From Bacteroidia bacterium (GTDB taxonomy: Bacteria > Bacteroidota > Bacteroidia > Flavobacteriales_E > Vicingaceae), in contig JAUIMG010000004.1 of NCBI GenBank assembly GCA_030433355.1, positions 1 to 64,000 on the forward strand: a DNA stretch of 64,000 nucleotides, given 5' to 3'. Numbering within the stretch: the stretch's first letter is position 1; the number at the start of each line of letters is the position of its first letter. Made by a program: the position numbers and the translations under genes. Positions 43,471 to 51,374 of this stretch are shown here, one piece after another. A model generated the notes under the pieces. The model was not told the DNA's origin and searched no databases. It saw only the letters and a program-made list of their open reading frames with translations.

Positions 43471-45764
43471 GAGTCATCGAAAAGGAACTAATAAATCGAA
43501 AATTTAGGAAGATAAGCAGGCTAGTACTCTTTGGATTATCCATTGTACTTCTTGGTTTAACTGTTTTAGCGTCATTTTTAGAGTTTGATTATGATTTCGA
43601 GAAATTCTTCCCACAAGAAGATGATGACTTGGCTTTTTATCATGATTATCGAGAGGCGTTTGAAAATGACAATGACTTTATTCTCGTTTCAATTCAAACC
43701 AATGGGCCAATATTTGATTCTCTTTTTCTCAATCAGGTAAATAGTTTCGCTGACTCTTTAAGAAGTCTTCCTCATTTAAGAGAGGTAATTAACCCCATCG
43801 AGCAAAATTATTTTGAGTGGGGGACTAGTATTGTGCCAATACAAAAGCCATACTTTCATATAAACGATCCTGAGCAATATTTAGAAGATTCTTTAAGAAT
43901 AGTAAATGGAGTAGAGCCTATTAAAGAAATGGTAAGCTTTGAAAGTAAATCATTGATACTGGTAGTGAAGAACATTCAAATGATTTCTAAGGAGAAATCT
44001 GATGAGCTAGCTTCTGCCTTAGAAATATTAATTCAAGATCATCCATTTTCTTCAGTTTATACAATGGGGAAAATAGTTGGACAGAAAGCGTATATAGACA
44101 TCATGAAGCGTGAATTTATCACTTTTGCCATTGTTTCTATACTTGTTTTAATATTATTTCTCATCATTGCTTACAAGTCTGTTTGGGGTGTTTTAATACC
44201 CTTACTAACTGTCTTGTTTTCTGTAATTGGCAGTTTAGGGATAATGAAAATAAATGGTACCTCTCTCAATATGATGACTACCCTTTTGCCTGTTATTATG
44301 CTCGTAGTTGGAATGTCTGATGTAGTGCATTTGGTGTCTAAGTATTTAGAAGAGGTTAGATTGAGAAGACCTAAGGTTTTAGCACTTAGAAATACTATCA
44401 AAAAGGTAGGTGTAGCTACTTTCCTTACTTCGCTTACAACAGCTTTAGGTTTTGCCACTTTAGTGGGGGTTAGCATGAAACCTATCCAAGATTTTGGTAT
44501 TTATACTGCAATAGGCGTATTGTTAGCCTTTTTTATATCTATACTATTTATCCCTTCTATATTTATGTTGATAAAGACACCAAAGATTGTTCACTCAGAG
44601 AACATAAAAAATCAATGGGATAAATTTTTAGGAAGACTCTTCCTGCTTTTATGTAGAAATCAAACAAAAGTAATCGGGATATATGTGATTATTACTGTGC
44701 TAACTTTAGTAGGAGCAAGTAAAATTAAATTTGACTACTTTTTGATGCAAGACTTAGATGAAGGTCAGCCATTGATGAAAGAGTTGAGGTTTTTTCAAAA
44801 GCAATTTGGTGGAATTAGACCCTTTGAAATGGCTATAATGCCAAAAGAAGGGAAGAATATTTTAGACTATGATGTAATTAAAGAAATCGAGAAAATAGAG
44901 CATTATTTATCAACAGAATATGAGTTAAATCAAATGGCTAGTCCTGCTCTGCCATTTAAGTTTTTAAATAAAGCAATGCGAGGCAATAAGCAGGAGTATT
45001 TTAAAATTCCGGAAAAGGAAAAGCGTTTTGACTATTTGAAAAAGCAATTGAATATTTTAAAGGAGAATTCAGAATGGAAAAATCTTATTTCTGAAGAAAA
45101 GAATATGGGAAGAATCTTCGGAAGAATGATAGACCCCGGAAGCAGAGAAATGCTGATTAGGAATGAAAAGTTTAGAGAGTTCTTTTTAAGTTCTATTGAT
45201 AATAGCGTTGTAGGTTATAAATTAACAGGAACACCGGTTATTATTGATGAAAGTGGCAGGTATGTTTCAAAAAATATTATTCTTGGATTGTTAGTCGCTT
45301 TTGGGTTGATAGCGCTGACTATGGGTATCCTATTTAGGTCTATCAAGATGGCATTGATCTCTTTAATACCTAATATCTTTCCTATTCTTCTCACAGCTGG
45401 GTTTATCGGCTTTGCACATATAGATTTAAATATGACAACAGCTATAGTATTTACAATTGCTTTTGGAATAGCGGTAGATGATACTATTCATTTTTTAAGC
45501 AGATATAAGCAAGAAATGGTAAAAGGTAGGACAAGGCTTTATGCAATAAGAAGAACTTTTATATCAACTGGAAAGGCAATAATAATTACTACTCTCATAC
45601 TTTTAGGAGGGTTTGGAAGCCTATTATTTTCTGATTTCTTAAGCACTTTTTATATTGGGCTGTTCGTATGTATGACTTTACTTTTTGCTGTTATTACTGA
45701 CTTGACTTTATTGCCAATGATTTTATTGGGTAGAAAGAAGAATAGATTAAGTGCGGCGGTTTAA
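43467..45764 (+). CDS. MMPL/RND-type membrane transporter
   Basis: The open frame extends back to 43452 and encodes a first membrane helix (LVLFGLSIVLLGLTVLA) and FDYDFEKFFPQEDD, the usual start of this family. The first standard start, TTG at 43629, would delete both. A CTG at 43467 overlaps the upstream TGA stop (CTGA) and gives 765 residues; ATA at 43491 is another candidate. The protein has two blocks of about five to six helices (LGIMKINGTSLNMMTTLLPV, VVGMSDVVH; AIVFTIAFGIAVDDTIHFL) separated by periplasmic loops, as in MMPL/HpnN-like exporters of lipids. Substrate unknown. It is coupled to the upstream peptide-binding gene. Confidence 0.85.
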   Translation: MRVIEKELINRKFRKISRLVLFGLSIVLLGLTVLASFLEFDYDFEKFFPQEDDDLAFYHDYREAFENDNDFILVSIQTNGPIFDSLFLNQVNSFADSLRSLPHLREVINPIEQNYFEWGTSIVPIQKPYFHINDPEQYLEDSLRIVNGVEPIKEMVSFESKSLILVVKNIQMISKEKSDELASALEILIQDHPFSSVYTMGKIVGQKAYIDIMKREFITFAIVSILVLILFLIIAYKSVWGVLIPLLTVLFSVIGSLGIMKINGTSLNMMTTLLPVIMLVVGMSDVVHLVSKYLEEVRLRRPKVLALRNTIKKVGVATFLTSLTTALGFATLVGVSMKPIQDFGIYTAIGVLLAFFISILFIPSIFMLIKTPKIVHSENIKNQWDKFLGRLFLLLCRNQTKVIGIYVIITVLTLVGASKIKFDYFLMQDLDEGQPLMKELRFFQKQFGGIRPFEMAIMPKEGKNILDYDVIKEIEKIEHYLSTEYELNQMASPALPFKFLNKAMRGNKQEYFKIPEKEKRFDYLKKQLNILKENSEWKNLISEEKNMGRIFGRMIDPGSREMLIRNEKFREFFLSSIDNSVVGYKLTGTPVIIDESGRYVSKNIILGLLVAFGLIALTMGILFRSIKMALISLIPNIFPILLTAGFIGFAHIDLNMTTAIVFTIAFGIAVDDTIHFLSRYKQEMVKGRTRLYAIRRTFISTGKAIIITTLILLGGFGSLLFSDFLSTFYIGLFVCMTLLFAVITDLTLLPMILLGRKKNRLSAAV

Positions 45765-45911
45765 AATAAACATTCCAAGCAACCAAATCCCCAAACAGAT
45801 TATACTTATTGTAAGACTGAAGTCTTCACTTTCGGTAATTAAATAACTTAATCCTATAGTAGAAAATAGAATTAAAGCAATAATCCCTTTAATTTGGTCC
45901 TTTCGATACAT
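45747..45911 (-). CDS. Small two-helix membrane protein (54 residues)
   Basis: A 54-residue frame, ATG at 45911 to TAA at 45747, encoding MYRKDQIKGIIALILFSTIG and then a second helix (about 34-50, SIICLGIWLLGMFIL) ending NRRT. It has a positively charged N-terminus, a short acidic loop ESED, and a basic end, the layout of a two-pass membrane protein. It fills an otherwise empty 205-base gap, diverges from the GlmU-like gene and overlaps the MMPL end by 18 bases. No homologue is recognised. Confidence 0.6.
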   Translation of the reverse strand: MYRKDQIKGIIALILFSTIGLSYLITESEDFSLTISIICLGIWLLGMFILNRRT

Positions 45912-45944
45912 TAAAACGAAAATACTAAAGCAAATTAGCTTTAT

Positions 45945-45952
45945 TAATTTTG
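45945..45952 (+). promoter_or_regulatory. Candidate -7 element of the GlmU-like gene
   Basis: TAATTTTG lies 17 bases before the ATG at 45970, matching TAnnTTTG. No TTTG at the expected -33 distance was found, so this is tentative. Confidence 0.4.
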
Positions 45953-45969
45953 AATCAAATAAAAAGCAA

Positions 45970-47151
45970 ATGAATATTATTCTTTTTGATCAAGACAGAA
46001 AAAATCTTTTACCTTTTACATATACTAGACCTATATCAGAGTTTAGATGTGGTATACTAACTCTAAAAGAAAAATGGGAGAAAAGAATAGAAGGTGCTAA
46101 ATTTTCTTATTTAACGGAAGATTATTTACAAGATAAATATCCTGTAGTTTATGCTGAAAATAACATTTATTTATCAGCTAATTTGCTTTCATCTGACGAA
46201 ATAGTAAATGCTATTCATTTGCTTCAAGATAATGATGCATTGCATACCGAGGATGGCAGTCTTATTGCATTTCGTTCGTCAAAGAAGTTAGATTTGAAGT
46301 CTTTTGAAGCTATAAATTGTAATTCGATAGATTTTTCCTCTTCAGTTTCTTCTATAGAAAATGTTTGGGATATTTTTAGCAAAAATGGAGAAGAAATAGA
46401 AAAAGACTTTGATCTTATCACCAAGGGAAGAAAAACTCAAGAATTAGATGACACTAACACGCATATTGGAAATAGATTATTTATTGAGGAAGGAGCAAAA
46501 GTGCAAGCAGCTATTTTAAATTCTACTACGGGTGCTATCTATATCGCTAAAAATGCTGAAGTAATGGAGGGTTCAGTCGTTCGTGGTGGTTTAGCCCTTT
46601 GTGAGGGAGCAGTTTTGAAATTAGCTTCTAAAATATATGGTCCTACTACTATCGGTCCACATTCAAAAGTAGGAGGAGAGGTTAATAACTCAGTGATTTT
46701 TGGTTATAGTAATAAAGGTCATGATGGATTTTTAGGAAATTCTGTATTGGGGGAGTGGTGTAATCTTGGAGCCGATACAAATGTGTCTAATTTGAAGAAT
46801 AATTACGCTAGTATAAAACTTTGGAATTACAAAAAAGGCGGCTTTAAAGATAGTGGATTGCAGTTTTGTGGAATGATGATGGGAGATCATTCAAAAAGTG
46901 GAATAAATACCATGTTTAACACTGCCACAGTTGTTGGCGTATCCGCCAATATTTATGGAGGAGGATTTCCAAGAAACTTTGTGCCTTCATTTTCTTGGGG
47001 CGGTTCAGAAAAGTGGACAACCTATCAAATGAAGAAAGCTTTTGATGTTGCCGAGAAGGTAATGGAAAGGAGAAATGTAGAATTCACTGAAGTTGATAAA
47101 GAAATTCTTAGGCATGTTTTTGAGCTAAGTCAGGATTATCGCAATTTTTAA
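45970..47151 (+). CDS. GlmU family protein (sugar nucleotidyltransferase/left-handed beta-helix)
   Basis: A 393-residue protein of the Bacteroidota GlmU-like family. The start LPFTYTRPISEFRCGILTLKEKW differs from the canonical GlmU nucleotide loop (GxGTRM), so uridylyl transfer may use other residues. The C-terminal half consists of hexapeptide repeats of a left-handed beta-helix (for example IYIAKNAEVMEGSVVRGGLALCEGA, YGPTTIGPHSKVGGEV), typical of acyltransferases. It may act on N-acetylglucosamine-1-phosphate or another sugar phosphate. ATG at 45970. Confidence 0.85.
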   Translation: MNIILFDQDRKNLLPFTYTRPISEFRCGILTLKEKWEKRIEGAKFSYLTEDYLQDKYPVVYAENNIYLSANLLSSDEIVNAIHLLQDNDALHTEDGSLIAFRSSKKLDLKSFEAINCNSIDFSSSVSSIENVWDIFSKNGEEIEKDFDLITKGRKTQELDDTNTHIGNRLFIEEGAKVQAAILNSTTGAIYIAKNAEVMEGSVVRGGLALCEGAVLKLASKIYGPTTIGPHSKVGGEVNNSVIFGYSNKGHDGFLGNSVLGEWCNLGADTNVSNLKNNYASIKLWNYKKGGFKDSGLQFCGMMMGDHSKSGINTMFNTATVVGVSANIYGGGFPRNFVPSFSWGGSEKWTTYQMKKAFDVAEKVMERRNVEFTEVDKEILRHVFELSQDYRNF

Positions 47152-47255
47152 CTGACATTTAAGCAGAATCTTAGTATGGCATAGGCTTTGTTTTTAGTAA
47201 GTCATCAATTTATTTTCACTTTAGAAAGTAAAAAACTGACAATTTGACGAAGAAT

Positions 47256-49697
47256 ATGAGTTCATTTCAATTTGATAAATTTTCATTAGCAGGGGTAATA
47301 GACGAAGAAACTGAATTTATTCCTTTGATGACTACTGAGGATGAAGAGGTTATGAATCAGGAAAAAACACCTGATCAATTAGCTATTCTGCCTTTAAGAA
47401 ATACAGTGCTTTTCCCAGGAGTAGTAATACCTATTACAGTTGGTAGAGATAAATCTATTAAGTTAATTCAGGATGCTAATAAGGGAGATAAAACCATTGG
47501 TGTAGTTTCTCAAAAAGATGATCAGATTGAAGACCCAGATATTAGCCAAGTTCATGAAATAGGAACCATTGCAAGGATTCTAAAGATGTTTAGAATGCCT
47601 GATGGAAATACTACTGTTATTATACAAGGCAAGAAGAGGTTTAAGTTGTTAGATTTTGTCGAAACTGAGCCATATATTAAGGCAAATGTTGCTCCTTATG
47701 AAGTGCATAAGGCACCTTCTGATGAGAAATTTAATGCATTAGTTTCTTCTATTAAGGACATGGCTTTAAGAATAATAGAACAATCACCTAATATTCCTAC
47801 AGAAGCCTCTTTTGCAATTAAAAACATTGAAAGTAGTTCATTCTTAATCAACTTTATAGCTTCAAACATGAATGCTGAGGTTATTCATAAACAAGAATTA
47901 TTAGAAGAGCCAAGCAGTCAGAAAAGAGCGGAATTACTTTTAAAATATATTAATAAAGAACTTACTCTTTTAGAATTAAAGAATGATATTCAATCTAAGG
48001 TAAAGGTAGATATTGATAAGCAGCAGAAAGAGTATTTCTTAAATCAGCAGATGAAGCTAATTCAGGAAGAATTAGGAGGGAATCCCCAAGATCAAGAAAT
48101 TAAAGAATTTGAAAGGCTTGCAAAAAAGAAGAAGTGGTCTAAAACAGTAAAGGAAAGATTTGATAAAGAACTATCTAAGCTTCAAAGAATGAATTCTGCA
48201 TCAGCAGAGTATTCTGTGCAAGTGAATTATATTGAAACGCTTTTAGATCTTCCATGGAATGAATATTCGGAAGACATATTTGATTTAAAAAGAGCAAAAA
48301 AGATATTAGATAGAGACCATTTTGGTTTAGATGATGTAAAGGAAAGAATTATCGAACATCTTGCAGTCTTAAAGCTTAAAGGCAATATGCGTTCCCCTAT
48401 ACTCTGCCTTTATGGACCTCCCGGAGTAGGAAAAACCTCTTTAGGGAAGTCAATTGCGGAAGCTATTGGCAGAAAGTATGTAAGAATGTCTCTAGGAGGT
48501 TTAAGAGATGAAGCAGAGGTTAGAGGGCATAGAAAAACATATATAGGAGCAATGCCCGGTAGAATCTTACAAAATTTGAAAAAGGCAAAAACGTCCAATC
48601 CTGTATTTGTTTTAGATGAAATTGATAAGATTGGAAATGATTTTCATGGAGATCCATCATCTGCTATGTTGGAAGTACTAGATCCAGAACAAAATGGAAA
48701 GTTTAATGACAATTTTGTAGAGTTAGATTATGACCTTTCCAAGGTTTTATTTATTGCCACTGCAAATTCCTTAAGTACTATTCAAGCTGCTTTAAGAGAT
48801 AGAATGGAAATTATTGAAATAAACGGCTATACTCTAGAGGAAAAGGTTCAAATTGCTAAAAAACACTTAATACCTAAGTTGATAAGAGAAAATGGATTAA
48901 AGCAAGGCCAAATTGAAATTACAAAAGAGGTTATAGAGAAAGTTTGTGACGAATATACTAGAGAGTCGGGGGTTAGAACTTTAGAAAAGAGATTAAGCAA
49001 GATAGTTAGATTTGCTGCTAAATCCATTGCTATGGATGAGGAGTATGACATTAAAATCTCTTTAGATAAAGTAAATGATATATTAGGGCCAGGACATTCT
49101 AAAGATAAATATCAAGGAAATGATGTTGCAGGTGTAGTTACAGGTTTGGCTTGGACATCTGTAGGTGGAGATATTCTTTTTATTGAAGTTAGTCTTAGCA
49201 AAGGAAAGGGTAAACTAACCTTAACAGGTAACCTTGGTGATGTAATGAAAGAATCTGCAATGATTGCTTTAGAATATATTAGAGCTCATTCCGAGGAGTT
49301 TGGAATAAATATAGACACCTTCGACAATTGGAATGTCCACATTCATGTGCCTGAAGGAGCTACCCCTAAAGATGGACCATCTGCAGGTATTACTATATTA
49401 ACAGCTCTTGTCTCTGCTTTTACCCAAAGAAAAGTAAAGAACAGATTGGCAATGACAGGAGAAATTACTTTGAGGGGGAGAGTGCTCCCAGTAGGCGGAA
49501 TAAAAGAAAAAATATTAGCAGCTAAGAGAGCAGATATTAAAGAAATTATTCTATCTATTGATAATAAAAAGGATGTAGATCAAATTAAACCTAATTACCT
49601 AAAAGGATTGAAATTCATTTATGTGAAGGAAATGAAAGAAGTTTTAGGTGAAGCACTACTTAAAGCTAAAGTAAAAGAGCCTTTAAGAATCGTTTAA
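47256..49697 (+). CDS. lon: ATP-dependent protease Lon
   Basis: An 813-residue LonA protease: N-terminal substrate-binding domain (about 40-245, LAILPLRNTVLFPGVVIPI), AAA+ domain with Walker A GPPGVGKT and VFVLDEIDKIG, and a C-terminal peptidase domain with the Ser-Lys dyad (Ser in PKDGPSAG, Lys in VGGIKEK). It degrades misfolded and regulatory proteins in the cytoplasm. The frame opens with TTG at 47244; ATG at 47256 is preferred. Its stop overlaps the stop of the minus-strand phosphatase by 4 bases. Confidence 0.95.
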   Translation: MSSFQFDKFSLAGVIDEETEFIPLMTTEDEEVMNQEKTPDQLAILPLRNTVLFPGVVIPITVGRDKSIKLIQDANKGDKTIGVVSQKDDQIEDPDISQVHEIGTIARILKMFRMPDGNTTVIIQGKKRFKLLDFVETEPYIKANVAPYEVHKAPSDEKFNALVSSIKDMALRIIEQSPNIPTEASFAIKNIESSSFLINFIASNMNAEVIHKQELLEEPSSQKRAELLLKYINKELTLLELKNDIQSKVKVDIDKQQKEYFLNQQMKLIQEELGGNPQDQEIKEFERLAKKKKWSKTVKERFDKELSKLQRMNSASAEYSVQVNYIETLLDLPWNEYSEDIFDLKRAKKILDRDHFGLDDVKERIIEHLAVLKLKGNMRSPILCLYGPPGVGKTSLGKSIAEAIGRKYVRMSLGGLRDEAEVRGHRKTYIGAMPGRILQNLKKAKTSNPVFVLDEIDKIGNDFHGDPSSAMLEVLDPEQNGKFNDNFVELDYDLSKVLFIATANSLSTIQAALRDRMEIIEINGYTLEEKVQIAKKHLIPKLIRENGLKQGQIEITKEVIEKVCDEYTRESGVRTLEKRLSKIVRFAAKSIAMDEEYDIKISLDKVNDILGPGHSKDKYQGNDVAGVVTGLAWTSVGGDILFIEVSLSKGKGKLTLTGNLGDVMKESAMIALEYIRAHSEEFGINIDTFDNWNVHIHVPEGATPKDGPSAGITILTALVSAFTQRKVKNRLAMTGEITLRGRVLPVGGIKEKILAAKRADIKEIILSIDNKKDVDQIKPNYLKGLKFIYVKEMKEVLGEALLKAKVKEPLRIV

Positions 49698-50503
49698 TAA
49701 GATTTTATGTATTGAAGATTCCCTTTAGAATCATTCATAATGGATTTGGAATTTCTCTTTTTTAAAGAGTTTTCCCAATCGCCATACATTACGTTTGGAA
49801 GTATGATGAACCGATTACCAAATTCATTTTTGAATTGCTCTAATAAACTTTTTCTAGTTGCAATATCTAGACCTTTATCTTCAAAAACATCCTCAAAATC
49901 AGCTAGATTGTCTCCAATAAACATAAAAATTTCATAGTTATTTTTGATGTCTTCTCTTCTTGTTGACTTATCTGAATCATTGTCATATTTAAAGTAGCAA
50001 TTTTCAATAGTAGCTTCAATACCATATTTTAGTAGGTTAGAAAAAGTACTTTTATAGGATGCTTTTGACCTATTCGTAACAAAAAGTATAGTAAACCCGC
50101 TATTCATTGCAAAGTCAATGAATTCTTTTGCGCCGGGAATTAGGGTTGCTTCTTCTTTTTTAACCCATGCTTCCCAACTTTCTTCTCCATATTTCTTGTT
50201 GTTTAAAACCAACCATCCATTATATGCGGAATTATTTAGTACAGTTTCATCAATATCTAAAATTATAGCTTTTGGTTTACCTGAAGTCATGGTAGAAAAT
50301 CCAGCATTAAAATCCTCAACTCTTTTTCTAGCAATTTGGTAGGATTGATAACATAATGCATTGTATTCTGCTGCTGTTTGTTGCCATAACACTGCAGATT
50401 CACTTGGATTTACAGAATTATCTGAACTACTCCCAATAGTGCTAGATGAGCTAGCACAGGAATAAAGAATTATAGAAAGTAAGAATATACTTAGGTTTTT
50501 CAT
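49694..50503 (-). CDS. Acid phosphatase, lipoprotein e(P4) family
   Basis: A 269-residue lipoprotein (lipobox LYSC, C16) of the class C acid phosphatase group in the HAD superfamily: ILDIDETVLNNSAYN carries the two catalytic Asp residues, and ILFVTNRSK and FIGDNLADFEDVF follow. In Haemophilus the e(P4) protein removes phosphate from nucleotides, including NMN, at the outer membrane. Its ATG overlaps the stop of the DUF4249 gene by 4 bases, so it belongs to the TonB receptor operon. Confidence 0.9.
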   Translation of the reverse strand: MKNLSIFLLSIILYSCASSSSTIGSSSDNSVNPSESAVLWQQTAAEYNALCYQSYQIARKRVEDFNAGFSTMTSGKPKAIILDIDETVLNNSAYNGWLVLNNKKYGEESWEAWVKKEEATLIPGAKEFIDFAMNSGFTILFVTNRSKASYKSTFSNLLKYGIEATIENCYFKYDNDSDKSTRREDIKNNYEIFMFIGDNLADFEDVFEDKGLDIATRKSLLEQFKNEFGNRFIILPNVMYGDWENSLKKRNSKSIMNDSKGNLQYIKSY

Positions 50504-51372
50504 TGTTGGGTGATTTGTATGCTGTTTTTACTGATTGATGATAGCGAAAATACACCTAAAACTTCATCTTGCGAAGAACCATCGGCAGCTTTAATGTTAC
50601 TCTTTATATTAGCGGGTGGGGTAGAGAATAACCCACCATTATTTGCTTGAATGGTGACTTGTTCTAAAAATTCATAGGCATCTCTATTCATACTTAAAAG
50701 TTCAACGCTAGAAATGTCGCCCAAAGCAAAAGGATCGTCGCCGTTTGTAATTGAAGCGCGTATTGGTAGAATAAAAGGAAATCCATCTGCCCCATTTCCA
50801 CCAAATGCAGCGTCTTCGCTTAAAATTAAACTAGATGGATTATCTTGATTTATGCTTACTCCATTCTTAAATGCTCTTATGTAGTAAAAGTCTTTCCTGC
50901 CGAAGAAATCAGTCGCCCAAAACTGCGCATAATAACCATCTTCCTGTCCTAATTCATTTTCTTCAAAAGAATATGTAATACTATCCACAAGGGGGACTGG
51001 ATTAAGTAAAGAATTCGAAACGTAAGTTTTATTTTCATAAACTAAGTTAAGCTGATAAACAAAACCCACACTGTCTAATCTTCCATTAGTACTTGGATCA
51101 TAGGTATATACACCATTTCCTGTATTGGTAAAAGCAAAGGTCTTTCCGTTTGGACCTAAAACACTAACGTTTGCTCCGGAAGCTGATGGAGTAGGAGCGT
51201 TTAAAAAATAATCAGCTGATTTTGTAAGACGGATTATCTGCAAGCTACTGTCATTGGTTAGTAGAGCGTCTACAACTAATTGGCTTTTTCCTTGGTCTAA
51301 ATCAACATCAATAACATCTTCACATGAACTGAAAAGAAATGCAAAGCTTATGTATATAATAAATCTTCTCAT
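50500..51372 (-). CDS. DUF4249 lipoprotein
   Basis: A 290-residue lipoprotein (lipobox FSSC, C17) of DUF4249, a family encoded next to TonB-dependent receptors and thought to lie on the outside of the outer membrane as a binding partner. EDVIDVDLDQGKSQLVVDALLTN, an Ig-like segment (GPNGKTFAFTNTGNGVYTY) and the typical C-terminus are visible. Its ATG at 51372 is 2 bases after the stop of the TonB receptor (51375) and its stop overlaps the phosphatase start. Confidence 0.88.
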   Translation of the reverse strand: MRRFIIYISFAFLFSSCEDVIDVDLDQGKSQLVVDALLTNDSSLQIIRLTKSADYFLNAPTPSASGANVSVLGPNGKTFAFTNTGNGVYTYDPSTNGRLDSVGFVYQLNLVYENKTYVSNSLLNPVPLVDSITYSFEENELGQEDGYYAQFWATDFFGRKDFYYIRAFKNGVSINQDNPSSLILSEDAAFGGNGADGFPFILPIRASITNGDDPFALGDISSVELLSMNRDAYEFLEQVTIQANNGGLFSTPPANIKSNIKAADGSSQDEVLGVFSLSSISKNSIQITQQ

Positions 51373-51374
51373 AA

